The notes beneath the pieces were generated by a model. It was not told the DNA's origin and ran no database searches. It saw only the letters and a program-made list of their open reading frames with translations. Shown one piece after another: positions 37,952 through 48,008 of a DNA stretch of 64,000 nucleotides (within the stretch, counting starts at the first letter, position 1; each line of letters opens with the position of its first letter). The position numbers and the translations under genes are program-made. The DNA is taken from positions 124,001 through 188,000 of the forward strand of contig NZ_AFPO01000021.1 of NCBI RefSeq assembly GCF_000218785.1, written 5' to 3'. Source of the stretch: Idiomarina sp. A28L. Lineage in GTDB: Bacteria; Pseudomonadota; Gammaproteobacteria; Enterobacterales; Alteromonadaceae.

Positions 37952-39529
37952 TTATTCCCATTCGATGGTAGCTGGCGGCTTACCTGATACATCGTATACC
38001 ACTCGGGAAATACCATCAATTTCATTGATAATGCGGTTCGATACACGGCCTAGTAGTTCATACGGCAAGTGTGCCCAATGCGCGGTCATGAAATCAATGG
38101 TTTCTACTGCACGCAGTGAAATTACCCAATCATATTTACGCGCATCACCCATTACACCAACCGAACGCACCGGCAAGAACACCGCAAAGGCCTGGCTAAC
38201 TTTGTGGTAAAGCTCAGCTTTATGTAGCTCTTCAATAAAAATGGCATCAGCACGGCGAAGCAAATCACAATATTCTTTTTTCACTTCACCCAAAACCCGA
38301 ACGCCCAAACCCGGGCCAGGGAACGGGTGACGGAACAACATATCGTAAGGCAAACCGAGTTCAAGGCCGATTTTGCGCACTTCATCTTTAAATAGTTCAC
38401 GCAATGGTTCAACCAACTTCATCCGCATCTCTGGCGGCAATCCACCTACGTTATGGTGCGATTTAATCACATGCGCTTTACCGGTTTTTGAACCCGCCGA
38501 TTCAATTACATCTGGATAGATCGTACCCTGCGCTAACCAATCAACCTCGGTAAGCTCATGCGCTTTTTCATCAAATACTTCAATAAACGAACGGCCAATC
38601 GCTTTGCGTTTCGCTTCCGGTTCATCGATACCAGCAAGGGCATCAAGAAAACGGTCTTCCGCATCAACACGAATGATATTCAAGCCAAAATGGTCACCGA
38701 ACATTTCCATTACTTGATCACCTTCGTGCAACCGCAGCAACCCGTTATCCACAAACACACAGGTAAGCTGATCGCCAATCGCACGGTGCAGTAACATTGC
38801 AGTTACTGATGAATCAACGCCACCCGAAAGCCCCAACATCACTTTCTCGGTACCTACCTGCTCACGAATACGCGTAATAGCATCTTCAATGATCGCGCCT
38901 GGGGTCCAAAGCTTTTCACACTTACAGATATCCAACACGAAGTGCTCGAGCATGCGCTGGCCTTGGCGGGTATGGGTTACTTCTGGGTGGAACTGCACCC
39001 CATAGAATTGCTTCTCTTCATTCACCATTGCCGCATACGGGCACGTATCAGTGCGCGCAACGGTTTTAAAACCTTCAGGAATCGCACTTACTTTATCACC
39101 GTGGCTCATCCACACATCGAGCAACGGCAACCCTTCGGCACTCACACCATCTTCGATATTGGCAAACAGTTTACAATCCGCAATCTGTTCTACTCGTGCA
39201 TAGCCAAATTCACGCAAGTTAGAACCTTGCACAGCGCCACCAAGTTGCGCCGCCATGGTTTGCATCCCATAACAAACACCAAAAACTGGCACACCAGCTT
39301 CGAAAACATACTCGGGCGCACGCGGCGAATTAGCTTCTGGCACGCTCTCTGGGCCACCAGAAAGAATAATACCATCGGGCTTAAAGCCTTTAATATCTTC
39401 CGCATCCACATCCCAAGCCCAAAGCTCGCAATACACGCCAATTTCACGAATTCGGCGCGCAATAAGCTGTGTGTACTGCGATCCAAAATCAAGTATCAAA
39501 ATTCGGTGCTGGTGAATATCGTGTGTCAT
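37952..39529 (-). CDS. guaA: GMP synthase (glutamine-hydrolysing)
   Basis: This 525-residue enzyme turns XMP into GMP. The N-terminal class I amidotransferase has nucleophile Cys in GVCYGMQT and His/Glu in FHPEVTH. The ATP pyrophosphatase domain has the P-loop [10 protein letters not shown], and the C-terminal dimerisation domain ends in PPATIEWE. It lies downstream of guaB on the same strand, but 520 bases and two hairpin elements separate them, unlike the tight guaBA operon of most relatives. Confidence 0.98.
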   Translation of the reverse strand: MTHDIHQHRILILDFGSQYTQLIARRIREIGVYCELWAWDVDAEDIKGFKPDGIILSGGPESVPEANSPRAPEYVFEAGVPVFGVCYGMQTMAAQLGGAVQGSNLREFGYARVEQIADCKLFANIEDGVSAEGLPLLDVWMSHGDKVSAIPEGFKTVARTDTCPYAAMVNEEKQFYGVQFHPEVTHTRQGQRMLEHFVLDICKCEKLWTPGAIIEDAITRIREQVGTEKVMLGLSGGVDSSVTAMLLHRAIGDQLTCVFVDNGLLRLHEGDQVMEMFGDHFGLNIIRVDAEDRFLDALAGIDEPEAKRKAIGRSFIEVFDEKAHELTEVDWLAQGTIYPDVIESAGSKTGKAHVIKSHHNVGGLPPEMRMKLVEPLRELFKDEVRKIGLELGLPYDMLFRHPFPGPGLGVRVLGEVKKEYCDLLRRADAIFIEELHKAELYHKVSQAFAVFLPVRSVGVMGDARKYDWVISLRAVETIDFMTAHWAHLPYELLGRVSNRIINEIDGISRVVYDVSGKPPATIEWE

Positions 39530-39582
39530 GAGGTTCCCAATATCTAATTAAATGCGTAAATCAAATTAATAGCTGCGGCTTG

Positions 39583-39714
39583 GCTGCTCGCTTCCACGGT
39601 AAGATACAGACATTGCTGGAACGCTCAAGTACATCCATGTAGCGCTATGATCCGCGCCATCCTTGGCGCGGACATTCCAGCAACGTCTTGTATCTTACCG
39701 CTCACGCGAGCAGC
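39583..39714 (+). repeat. Composite hairpin element, type A, copy 7 (guaB-guaA gap)
   Basis: The outer arms GCTGCTCG/CGAGCAGC (39583-39590 with 39707-39714) enclose CTTCCA opposite CTCACG, then inner arms of 25 and 26 bases (CGGTAAGATAC paired with GTATCTTACCG). The core has TACATCCATGTA and the CCGCGCCA hairpin. It lies 53 bases before the guaA start, in the opposite orientation to copy 8. Confidence 0.88.
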
Positions 39715-39845
39715 TACAACATCCGGTCTTCGAAATTTAAAAGCATAGCGTTATCCAGTAAACCTTGCCTCTGAAAGTAGCCGCGCTTGCACAATAGCCC
39801 GAACACGTACGTTCGGACTAAATGAACCTTATCAATAGGCTTACC

Positions 39846-40024
39846 GCTAGTTTGTACCTGGTTGCTTGCGAAATACGCGAGCGGTGGTAAAAGCTGGTTG
39901 AGAGAAATGTCCGCTCCATGGATGGCGCGGATCATAGCGCTACATGGATGTACTTGAGCGTTTCTCACAATCAGCTTTTACCAACGCGGAAGTATTTTGC
40001 GATGGCAACCAGATACAAACTAGC
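39846..40024 (-). repeat. Composite hairpin element, type A, copy 8 (3' of guaB)
   Basis: The outer arms pair over about 30 bases (from GCTAGTTTGTA at 39846 to TACAAACTAGC ending at 40024). CGCGAG opposite CGGAAG follows, then 26-base inner arms (GGTAAAAGCTG with CAGCTTTTACC) and a reversed core. It ends 25 bases past the guaB stop. The 131 bases between copies 7 and 8 hold only a short palindrome (CCGAAC-N6-GTTCGG, about 39811) and no convincing gene. Confidence 0.88.
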
Positions 40025-40049
40025 TACACGAGCCGAACCAGTGGTTCAT

Positions 40050-41516
40050 TTAGCCCATGCGGTAGTTCGGTGCTTCTTTGGTAATTTGTACATCGTGCAC
40101 GTGCGATTCGCCCATGCCCGCAGCGGTTACTTTTATGAACTGTGGCTTGGTACGCAGCGTTTCGATATCTGCCGAGCCCGTAAGCCCCATGGCAGAGCGT
40201 AAGCCACCCATTTGTTGATGGATAATGTTCGCAATTGGGCCTTTGTACGCTACGCGCCCTTCAATTCCTTCAGGAACCAACTTCTCAACCTGATTAGAAG
40301 ATTGGAAATAACGATCCGACGAACCGTGGCTCTGATTCATGGCACCCAAAGAGCCCATACCGCGATACGATTTGTAGTAACGGCCTTGGTAAAGCTCAAC
40401 TTCGCCCGGAGATTCTTCCGTGCCCGCCAACATGCTACCCACCATCACGCAGCTTGCGCCAGCAACCAGTGCTTTTGCAATATCGCCAGAGAAGCGAATG
40501 CCACCATCGGCAATTACTGGAATATCACGGCCCTCAAGGCCGGCTACTGCATTTGAAATCGCAGTTATCTGCGGTACACCGCAGCCGGTTACGATACGTG
40601 TAGTACAAATTGAGCCTGGGCCAATGCCCACTTTCACAGCATCAACACCCGCATCTGCAAGCGCTTGTGCACCTTCAGCTGTGGCCACGTTACCACCAAT
40701 AATGTTTAAATCAGGATATTCTTTACGAGTGGTACGTACCCGCTCGAGAACGCCTTCAGAATGGCCGTGAGAGGTATCGATAAGAACAACATCAACACCC
40801 GCATCAACGAGTGCGGCGATACGCTCTTCAGTGCCAGCACCAACGCCTACCGCAGCACCAACACGCAAACGGCCTTGATCATCTTTACAAGCGTTCGGTT
40901 TATTAGCAGCTTTTTCGAAATCCTTTAGCGTAATCATGCCCCGTAATTCGTGGGCATCGTTCACCACAAGAATTTTCTCAATACGATGTTTATGCATCAA
41001 ATTCAGAATATCTTTGCTTTTGGTGTTTTCTTTTACGGTAATGAGGCGGTCTTCTGGGGTCATTACATCGGCAACGGTTTTGTTATTGGCTTCTTCAAAA
41101 CGCGTATCACGGCCGGTAACAATACCTACCAAACGATTGTTATCTACCACTGGGAAACCTTGAAAGCCATGCTCTGCAGCAAGTGCTTTTACTTGTTTAA
41201 TAGTGGTTTTGGAACTAACGGTTACCGGATCTGAAACAATACCACTTTCGTATTTTTTCACTTTACGAACGTGAGCAGCTTGTTCACTAATACTCATGTT
41301 CTTGTGAATAAATCCGATGCCGCCTTCTTGGGCGAGTGCGATGGCAAGATCAGCTTCCGTTACTGTATCCATGGCCGCGGAGACCATTGGAATATTGAGC
41401 GAAATTGAACGAGTTAAACGTGTGTTCAGATCGGCTGTATGCGGCAACACAGTGGAATGCGCAGGCAGTAATAGAACGTCATCAAAGGTTAAAGCTTCTT
41501 GAGCTAATCGTAGCAT
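40050..41516 (-). CDS. guaB: IMP dehydrogenase
   Basis: This 488-residue enzyme oxidises IMP to XMP, the step before GuaA. A TIM barrel is interrupted by a CBS pair (about residues 95-205). The catalytic Cys lies in [11 protein letters not shown], with the NAD/IMP-site stretches [14 protein letters not shown] and [16 protein letters not shown]. Length matches E. coli (488). The promoter is presumably in 41517-41837, shared with divergent xseA. Confidence 0.98.
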   Translation of the reverse strand: MLRLAQEALTFDDVLLLPAHSTVLPHTADLNTRLTRSISLNIPMVSAAMDTVTEADLAIALAQEGGIGFIHKNMSISEQAAHVRKVKKYESGIVSDPVTVSSKTTIKQVKALAAEHGFQGFPVVDNNRLVGIVTGRDTRFEEANNKTVADVMTPEDRLITVKENTKSKDILNLMHKHRIEKILVVNDAHELRGMITLKDFEKAANKPNACKDDQGRLRVGAAVGVGAGTEERIAALVDAGVDVVLIDTSHGHSEGVLERVRTTRKEYPDLNIIGGNVATAEGAQALADAGVDAVKVGIGPGSICTTRIVTGCGVPQITAISNAVAGLEGRDIPVIADGGIRFSGDIAKALVAGASCVMVGSMLAGTEESPGEVELYQGRYYKSYRGMGSLGAMNQSHGSSDRYFQSSNQVEKLVPEGIEGRVAYKGPIANIIHQQMGGLRSAMGLTGSADIETLRTKPQFIKVTAAGMGESHVHDVQITKEAPNYRMG

Positions 41517-41717
41517 GGCAACATCTCTCGCTAGAGGTGAATGACTGGATCAATGTTGCGGCGGTATTTTACTCACAATGAGGGCTTCAGTAAACTAAAA
41601 TATTCGCTTACTGCTGTTTAATTGCTCCTCGCGCAGCTCAATTTCAACAGAAAATAAGCGATCGCAACAATAAATTCACCATTCCATTCTCGCTTTATTC
41701 CGCTATCATGATTGCCA

Positions 41718-41777
41718 TTACTTGATGAACATTTACTTGATGAACATTTACTTGATGAACATCTACTCAATAATCAT
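41718..41777. repeat. 15-bp tandem repeat in the guaB-xseA intergenic region
   Basis: Three perfect copies of TTACTTGATGAACAT lie at 41718-41762, followed by a degenerate fourth (41763-41777, about 10 of 15 matches). The array sits between the divergent guaB and xseA genes. The rest of the 41517-41837 gap is AT-rich and probably holds both promoters. Confidence 0.85.
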
Positions 41778-41837
41778 CGGCGCCCTTCGTTAACTTAAGC
41801 GAGCGTTGAATAAAACCCCGAACAAAAGGTGTATTTC

Positions 41838-43199
41838 ATGCAGCCAGATGAGCAACATAGCGGCAATCAACGGCAAATTTTTACGGTTGCTCGCTTGAAT
41901 AGCGAAGTTCGGCGGCTTTTGGAATCGCAGTGGGGAGCGGTGTGGCTGCTCGGCGAAATTTCTAATTTTTCGGCACCGGGTTCTGGGCATTGGTATTTCA
42001 GCTTAAAAGACAAAGATGCGCAGATTCGCGCAGCCATGTTTCGGGGCAGTAATTCACGCGTAAAGCTACGCCCAGCCAATGGCATGCAAGTATTGGTGCG
42101 AGGCCGCTTGAGTTTGTATGAACCGCGCGGTGATTATCAACTTATTATCGACCAGCTCGAGCCTGCCGGTGAAGGCTTGTTGCAGCAACAATATGAAGCC
42201 TTGAAACGTCAGCTCAATGCCGAAGGCCTATTTACTGCCGAAAATAAAAAGCCTCTACCCAGCCCAATACGCACCTTAGGCATTATTACTTCGCCCACGG
42301 GCGCGGCCATTCGCGATGTTTTAAGTGTACTTAAACGCCGAGATCCTGAGCTCAGGGTGATCATTTACCCTACACAAGTACAAGGCGCAACCGCTGCTGA
42401 GCAAATACGGCAAGCACTGGCTACCGCGCTCAACCGCAATGAGATTGATGCGCTTTTACTTACTCGCGGCGGTGGTTCGTTGGAGGATATGTGGTGTTTT
42501 AATGATGAAACGCTCGCGCGTGATATTGCCGCGGCTCACATTCCCACCATTAGTGCGGTTGGCCACGAAGTAGATTTTTGTATCGCTGATTTTGTTGCCG
42601 ATGTTCGCGCGGCCACTCCTTCGGCGGCGGCTGAATTAGTGAGCCAGGACCGAAGTGAATACTTACGTTTATTAGAACAAATGAAATTGCGCCTGCAGCG
42701 CAGCTGGCAACAATATAGACAACAACAAGCGCTACATTTACAGCATATTCAACGCCGTTTAGTGCCCTTAAATCCGCAGCAGCGTTTACAAACTAAAGCA
42801 CAACAACTGGATGAGTTTAACGCTCGTTTACAACGCTCTCTGCGCCGCAACTTACAAAACTCAATGCAGCAACAAACTCAATTAAAGCAACGCTTATTGC
42901 GGGTAAGCCCGGCGTTTCGCATCGAAAAAGAGAGCCTTCTGCGCGCCCAATTGCAGCAACGTTCAATCAAAGCTATCACGTTACACTTGAACCGCGCCAA
43001 CACGCGCATGCAATCTAACCAGCAGGCATTAGGCCTAGTAAGCCCACTACAAACTCTAGAACGCGGCTACACCATCAGCTTCGATGAAGCTGGCAACATT
43101 ATTCGCAATGCCGAACAATTCCAAACCGGCGATCAAATGCGCACCCGCTTCGCCAACGGCGAAATCCTCAGCCGCATCGAATCCATCAAACCCCGTTAA
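41838..43199 (+). CDS. xseA: Exodeoxyribonuclease VII large subunit
   Basis: From the ATG at 41838 (AAAGG 8 bases upstream) this is 453 residues, close to E. coli XseA (456). An N-terminal OB-fold (VWLLGEISNFSAPGSGHWYFSLKD) precedes the nuclease domain (GIITSPTGAAIRDVL, LLTRGGGSLEDMWCFND, ISAVGHEVDFCIADFVADVRA TPS region). A long Gln-rich coiled coil and a C-terminal GYTI motif follow. It degrades single-stranded DNA with XseB. An in-frame GTG at 41829 is less likely. Confidence 0.96.
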   Translation: MQPDEQHSGNQRQIFTVARLNSEVRRLLESQWGAVWLLGEISNFSAPGSGHWYFSLKDKDAQIRAAMFRGSNSRVKLRPANGMQVLVRGRLSLYEPRGDYQLIIDQLEPAGEGLLQQQYEALKRQLNAEGLFTAENKKPLPSPIRTLGIITSPTGAAIRDVLSVLKRRDPELRVIIYPTQVQGATAAEQIRQALATALNRNEIDALLLTRGGGSLEDMWCFNDETLARDIAAAHIPTISAVGHEVDFCIADFVADVRAATPSAAAELVSQDRSEYLRLLEQMKLRLQRSWQQYRQQQALHLQHIQRRLVPLNPQQRLQTKAQQLDEFNARLQRSLRRNLQNSMQQQTQLKQRLLRVSPAFRIEKESLLRAQLQQRSIKAITLHLNRANTRMQSNQQALGLVSPLQTLERGYTISFDEAGNIIRNAEQFQTGDQMRTRFANGEILSRIESIKPR

Positions 43200-43207
43200 A
43201 CTGGCTC

Positions 43208-43258
43208 GTGGCCATAACAGCTTCATTGCGCTGTAAGCACAAATGCTGTTACGGCCAC
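43208..43258. repeat. Nested inverted repeat just 3' of xseA
   Basis: The arms GTGGCCATAACAGC and GCTGTTACGGCCAC (43208-43221 with 43245-43258) pair with one mismatch. They enclose a smaller imperfect hairpin (TTGCGCT-GTA-AGCACAA). No T run follows, so it is not a classic terminator. It may still shape the 3' end of the xseA transcript. Confidence 0.6.
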
Positions 43259-43331
43259 AAGCCGCTACATGTTTCAGCTAAGTTGCTTCGAGTGGTGTTT
43301 CGGATGAGAAATATGCGTTTGCGGAGGATGA

Positions 43332-43462
43332 CTAAACGCGGTTCGGGGAGGCTGATTGCTGATATCGGGTGTCTGCCGCAGGGATGCGGCAGCCAAGCCT
43401 ACATGGATGTATTTACGGCGTTCCGAGATTAGCAATTAGCCTCCCCGAACTTAAGCGTTTAG
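43332..43462 (-). repeat. Composite hairpin element, type B, copy 9
   Basis: The outer arms CTAAACGC/GCGTTTAG (43332-43339 with 43455-43462) and GTTCGGGGAGGCT/AGCCTCCCCGAAC pair, enclosing a reversed type B core. On the minus strand this is CGCCGTAAA, TACATCCATGTA, GGCTTGGCT and GCCGCATCCCTGCGGC, with one mismatch in the last hairpin. It lies between convergent xseA and mscS and, with the inverted repeat at 43208, accounts for most of the 43200-43525 gap. Confidence 0.85.
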
Positions 43463-43525
43463 GCGTCCCTGCGAATACACTCCCCCACCCCGGAGAAGCC
43501 ACTCGCAGCAACCGCCCACTCCAAG

Positions 43526-44395
43526 CTATTTCTGTTCGAGTTTCTCAGGGTTGGCGATGCGGAGTTCGCTTACTTCGCCTTCTGGATGATGCAAGTGCAC
43601 ATCCATTTGTGGATACGGAATACCGATACCGTTGGCATCTAGAGCATTCTTAATGCGCTCCATGCTATCCCAGTACATTGGCCAGTAATCTTCGCTTTTC
43701 ACCCACGGGCGAACAATGAAATCTACGGAAGAATCGTTGAGTGCCGTTACCGAAACGCGCGGTGCTGGATCAGTAAGCATGCGTTCATCTGAACTGATAA
43801 CTTCCATCAATACTTCTTTCGTTTTCTTTAAATCCGCGTTGTAAGAAACCCCAATTAGCATATCAACACGGCGAATTGGTTCTTGTGAAAAGTTAGTGAT
43901 CTCACTACTAGTAATTTTGGAGTTTGGCACCATCACAATTTTATTGTCTGGCGTTTTCAATATAGTAATAAACAGTTCAATGCGTTCAACTGTGCCAGCA
44001 ATTCCACCCGCATCCACATAATCGCCTGATTTAAATGGGCGATAAATCATAATCATCACCCCAGAAGCAAAGTTTGAAAGCGAGCCTTGCAGCGCCAAAC
44101 CAACGGCCAAACCAGCAGCACCCAAAATGGCAATGAACGAAGTGGTTTGCACACCAACATGAGAAAGAGCCATTAGAATAGAGGCAATAATAATGATGGT
44201 TCGAATAATTCCGGCCATGAAAGAAACTACAGCATTATCAATTTTGCTTTTGTGTAAGCGCTTTTTCATACCGCCGGTAAGTATGCGTGATATCACAAAA
44301 CCACCGATAACAATGGCCAGCGCAACAACGAATTTACCCGCAAATAGCAAAATTGCTTCTTGGTTTTCAGCGAACCAAGTCATTGCATCGTTCAT
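43526..44395 (-). CDS. mscS: Small-conductance mechanosensitive channel MscS
   Basis: This 289-residue protein has three N-terminal membrane segments, the third being the pore-lining GAAGLAVGLALQGSLSNFASGVMIM helix rich in Gly and Ala. The beta domain (RPFKSGDYVDAGGIAGTVERIELF, VMVPNSKI) and the alpha/beta C-terminus complete it. Length matches E. coli MscS (286). It releases solutes on hypo-osmotic shock. Confidence 0.95.
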   Translation of the reverse strand: MNDAMTWFAENQEAILLFAGKFVVALAIVIGGFVISRILTGGMKKRLHKSKIDNAVVSFMAGIIRTIIIIASILMALSHVGVQTTSFIAILGAAGLAVGLALQGSLSNFASGVMIMIYRPFKSGDYVDAGGIAGTVERIELFITILKTPDNKIVMVPNSKITSSEITNFSQEPIRRVDMLIGVSYNADLKKTKEVLMEVISSDERMLTDPAPRVSVTALNDSSVDFIVRPWVKSEDYWPMYWDSMERIKNALDANGIGIPYPQMDVHLHHPEGEVSELRIANPEKLEQK

Positions 44396-44429
44396 ACTAA
44401 ATCCTTAAAGATTAACAAAATTTGGCCCA

Positions 44430-45176
44430 TTATAGCCGGAAATTAAAATATCTTCGACCTTGGCTATCCGCCTGCCCTAACCATTGCATTAAATCGCGTA
44501 TACCTTGCGGAGCACCCTCTTTTGGTGCAATTCCAATGCGTAAATCAATTCCTGTAGGTGCAACATTTCCGTTCACGCTCAAGCCCAGTAAATTATTGTC
44601 TGGCATTTCAATAGAAATACGGCCTTCGCTACAGCCTAAATTTGTTTCATAATCACCCAAGTTTTCCCACTGAGCACCAAAACGAGCTTGTACCTGCATA
44701 GCAAAGATTTGCCCTACAAGCGCATTGCATATCGGGCTACCCAACTCAAAACTTGCAATATTCATACTCACCCCGCCCCGTAGCGGAATGGGTGAGGAAA
44801 CCGGGCTTAACACCAACATATCTTCTAGATCTGCGGCAAAGTTTGCATTGCTCACGATAAGCGCATCGGAGCTTGCCTGAATTTGGGCCGCACCTTGCAC
44901 TATATTGCTGGGATGGCTTGGTATAGTAATATCTGCCTGTGCGCGCAAACGCAGCAGCGCAAGAGGGTTTAAACGCCAGCTTACATTATAAAAAGAAAGC
45001 CCTTGGCTATTCACTCGCTCAATGGAGCCGTTCCAAATACTGCCATCCACTCGCCCTATTTCGACATTTTCAGGGACGGGTGCTAATGCTACGGCTACTT
45101 TCGCTGGAAACAGCACAATAAGCCCAAACAAATACACAACAACAACAAGGCTAATCAGCTGCCAATTTTTAATCAT
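44430..45176 (-). CDS. gspN: Type II secretion protein N
   Basis: This 248-residue inner-membrane protein has one N-terminal segment (LISLVVVVYLFGLIVLFPA) and a periplasmic region with the GspN pattern (VDGSIWNGSIERV, WRLNPLALLRLRAQADI). It is last in the gsp operon and 75 bases from gspM. GspN is an accessory subunit absent from some systems; its role is unclear. Confidence 0.87.
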   Translation of the reverse strand: MIKNWQLISLVVVVYLFGLIVLFPAKVAVALAPVPENVEIGRVDGSIWNGSIERVNSQGLSFYNVSWRLNPLALLRLRAQADITIPSHPSNIVQGAAQIQASSDALIVSNANFAADLEDMLVLSPVSSPIPLRGGVSMNIASFELGSPICNALVGQIFAMQVQARFGAQWENLGDYETNLGCSEGRISIEMPDNNLLGLSVNGNVAPTGIDLRIGIAPKEGAPQGIRDLMQWLGQADSQGRRYFNFRL

Positions 45177-45251
45177 GGAGATACTCCAACGGTAATGAAT
45201 GCGTAACTCGGTTTCGATATCTGAGCTAAAAAATTTTCTTTAAAAGAATGT

Positions 45252-45812
45252 TTATGCTCGGATTAACAGGCGCCTAACACGAACTACGCCCGGCTCATTA
45301 GTTTCTGAAATATCAATTGCTTCAATTACCACTTGCCGCTCAGTTAAACGCACAAGAAGCTGAATTAAACGGTTAAAATCAACCTCATTAAACACCACTA
45401 ACAAAGATTCGTTCTGCGGTTGCATACGGGCTACTTCAAGTTCAAGTTCATTGCTCAGTGTACTCAATAAACCGTTCAACTGGGCTGAGTTAACCGCGGC
45501 GGTTCCTTGTTGGCGATTGGCCCGAGCTTGTAATACTTGTGATATTTGCGTTTCTACATAGCGTTGCGTGCTGTATTGGCCTGCTAGTGCCGCTTCCGCG
45601 CGCATTTCGCGCTCTTGCAAGGGTTGCCAAATGCCGAACCAGAGAATAGCTATCGCGATAACTACCGCCATTGCTCGCAACATTTTTTGTTCGCGGGGTT
45701 GTAACCGCTGCCAACGCTGGAGCGCTTGCGCTCTAACTTTCGAGTACTGCGGACCCATTTTTTGACCAAGCCTCTGACTTAGCGGCGTAAGGATTCGATT
45801 AATCTTACTCAT
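45252..45812 (-). CDS. gspM: Type II secretion protein M
   Basis: This 186-residue bitopic protein has one membrane segment near residues 48-63 (MAVVIAIAILWFGIWQP) preceded by RLQPREQKMLRAM, the GspM hallmark, and a periplasmic ferredoxin-like domain. It pairs with GspL in the inner-membrane platform. It overlaps gspL by 4 bases. Confidence 0.92.
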   Translation of the reverse strand: MSKINRILTPLSQRLGQKMGPQYSKVRAQALQRWQRLQPREQKMLRAMAVVIAIAILWFGIWQPLQEREMRAEAALAGQYSTQRYVETQISQVLQARANRQQGTAAVNSAQLNGLLSTLSNELELEVARMQPQNESLLVVFNEVDFNRLIQLLVRLTERQVVIEAIDISETNEPGVVRVRRLLIRA

Positions 45813-47011
45813 ACACCCATCCTGACAATAATAGTGCCGTTAATTTGGCCACCACGGCTGGTAAGTTGGCCCTGCTCCACTACTAAATTTTGTTCCCGAG
45901 CTATTTGCGTGAACCGCTCGAACGATTGGAAGTTTTCGCCATTCGCTTGCATTCTTAGCTCACCTCGGCTGTGATCATACTGAAACATAGTTAGCTGTAT
46001 GGGCACTCCACTAAACGCAGGCTGGAGCTGTTCAAGAATGCGCAACACCTGCCCCGGATCACCAGCACCTGCAACCTCAGAATGTTGTGCAAGCTGGGCA
46101 CGAATATCTACAATTCGCGTATCACTTGGAAAGGTTTGCTGATACAAACGCTCATATTGCACTTGCACCAGAGCAGCTTCACGTTCAAGTTCAACCACAC
46201 CCATCCACTGATTAACAAATAGAACGGCGAGGAAAATAGCCGCAGCAATACCGGGGAATTTCCACTGGCTATAATCGGCTGAGCTGCCCGAACTCAACTT
46301 ATAATCGCCTTGTAATATATTCACACCCACTGCTTTTTGAGCTACACCTAGTTGCAAAGGCAACGACGGATTCTTCGCCACTAATGGTGCCGGTGGCTGT
46401 GGCCATTCAATATCACCGAAGGCAGAGATTTCAGTGAGCACTTCACCTTCCTCGGGTTGCATACCAAATGCTAATTCAGGCTCAAGTACTATACCGCGCC
46501 AAGCATCTTGCCGAATCACCCACTCTTTGCCGAACGAGCCAGGAAACGCGGCCATGCTCCACACATTTTTTTCTAGCGGCAACAAGAATATATCGGGGTA
46601 AATAGCAGTAGTATGTAAACCTGCAGCCGCAAGCTGGCTTAGCCAGAGCTCTACTTGATCACGGCGAACCACAAAAACCGGTACCGCGTTATCTTTCGGT
46701 AAGGTTTCTGGCCAGAAAAAATGCAATTGCTCGATATCTTCGGCAATTTCATCTTCTAACGCGAATGGAATTACACGCTCAAGGTGGCGCCGCGATTTCG
46801 CTGGTAACTCTACTTGGTGAAAACCAATGGCCGCCGAACTTGCATAAACCCGCAGCGAACGATTCTGAGCTTTATCGCTCAATTCACTCAGCTCTGCAAT
46901 ATCATTTAGCTCACCACTCGCTACCACGCTCGCCTCATCAGTGTGCCAAATTAACCAGCTCACTGGGCCTTTTTGCCCAGCGGGTAGGCGTATAATTAAT
47001 TGTTCATTCAT
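45809..47011 (-). CDS. gspL: Type II secretion protein L
   Basis: From the ATG at 47009-47011 this is 400 residues. An actin-like cytoplasmic domain (including the ERVIPFALEDEIAEDIEQLHFFW segment) comes first. One membrane segment (FPGIAAAIFLAVLFVNQWMG) and a periplasmic domain follow. GspL recruits the ATPase GspE to the platform. The frame is open to 47059, but that start would overlap gspK more deeply; the chosen start overlaps it by 8 bases. Confidence 0.92.
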   Translation of the reverse strand: MNEQLIIRLPAGQKGPVSWLIWHTDEASVVASGELNDIAELSELSDKAQNRSLRVYASSAAIGFHQVELPAKSRRHLERVIPFALEDEIAEDIEQLHFFWPETLPKDNAVPVFVVRRDQVELWLSQLAAAGLHTTAIYPDIFLLPLEKNVWSMAAFPGSFGKEWVIRQDAWRGIVLEPELAFGMQPEEGEVLTEISAFGDIEWPQPPAPLVAKNPSLPLQLGVAQKAVGVNILQGDYKLSSGSSADYSQWKFPGIAAAIFLAVLFVNQWMGVVELEREAALVQVQYERLYQQTFPSDTRIVDIRAQLAQHSEVAGAGDPGQVLRILEQLQPAFSGVPIQLTMFQYDHSRGELRMQANGENFQSFERFTQIAREQNLVVEQGQLTSRGGQINGTIIVRMGV

Positions 47012-48008
47012 CTTGTTCGTATCCTCCACGGGACCGATGCAATACGTGGGCAGAACCATTCATAATGCGCAATTGGCTGAACCCATAATATTCAAGATCA
47101 CCATATTGCACTTGAGCCTGCAATTCAAAATATTCACTTGCTACCGTGAGTTGATTTAATTCATTCAATGCTGTGCCGCCACTCACTAAGTTTTGAATTT
47201 CACCTTGCTGGCGAATGGCATCAACATCAACATAACCTTCTTCAGGCCGGTTCGCTATTAGCCCTTCTGCAGCATTCATATCTAATTGCCCTCGAAAAAA
47301 CGCCATTACGATTTCGGGCTGTGTTTCACTCACAGTATTCAAGTTTAACTTCCACTCGGTTACGCCTGGAATCACGCAAACATAGGGCTTTAATAACTGA
47401 TAAACATCACGGTTATACCCCAAAATTTGGCGCAATTCGGAAACGTGAGAAAGCAAATTATTAGCGGCTTGATAGGGCTGTGGCAGTGATTCATAATCTG
47501 GGTCTTCAGCGCCTAGCGTGCTATGTAGCTCTCTATTTTTATCGAGCCAATCAATCAATGTACTCGTTAAGCGTTCGGCGGCAAACTCATCAACCTCAAG
47601 CGCTGATAGAAGAGCGCGATACTGTGCCTCTGCAAGCAAAAATTGCGCATTGGCTGGGTCGTCGGTATACAAGCTATTTAGATTGAAACAACTATGTAAA
47701 TCACGAATTCTGCCTGCAATCAAACCACCACGCACAGGAAAAGGGCCCTGCTGTATAGCCCAGTTTTGCGATAAATTGGTGTGCCCTTCATCTTCCGCCA
47801 ACTCCACTAACAATACCTGCCGCACCAGAGCTTCCGCACTCATCCAGTGCCAATAAGCTTGCTCAGCATAATCACTACTGGCGATTCGGGCTACCTGCAT
47901 GCGTAAGCGGCCACTCATTTGCATTGCCAGCACAGCAATCAATGCTACTACCAGCAACACTGTAATAATTGCAAAGCCCCGCGAACGCCTATATGCACGC
48001 AAGCTCAT
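47004..48008 (-). CDS. gspK: Type II secretion minor pseudopilin K
   Basis: This 334-residue minor pseudopilin is large, as usual for GspK. Its prepilin site is RSRG then FAIITVLLVVALIAVLAM, lacking Glu at mature position 5, a feature of GspK that fits its place at the pseudopilus tip. It overlaps gspJ by 4 bases. Confidence 0.93.
   Translation of the reverse strand: MSLRAYRRSRGFAIITVLLVVALIAVLAMQMSGRLRMQVARIASSDYAEQAYWHWMSAEALVRQVLLVELAEDEGHTNLSQNWAIQQGPFPVRGGLIAGRIRDLHSCFNLNSLYTDDPANAQFLLAEAQYRALLSALEVDEFAAERLTSTLIDWLDKNRELHSTLGAEDPDYESLPQPYQAANNLLSHVSELRQILGYNRDVYQLLKPYVCVIPGVTEWKLNLNTVSETQPEIVMAFFRGQLDMNAAEGLIANRPEEGYVDVDAIRQQGEIQNLVSGGTALNELNQLTVASEYFELQAQVQYGDLEYYGFSQLRIMNGSAHVLHRSRGGYEQDE

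Noticed and set aside
39714-39968. 84-codon minus-strand ORF in the guaB-guaA gap
   Set aside because: The N-terminal part is repeat copy 8 and the rest has no recognisable domain or ribosome site.
41829-41837. GTG start for xseA
   Set aside because: The ATG 9 bases later has better ribosome-site spacing and gives the family length.
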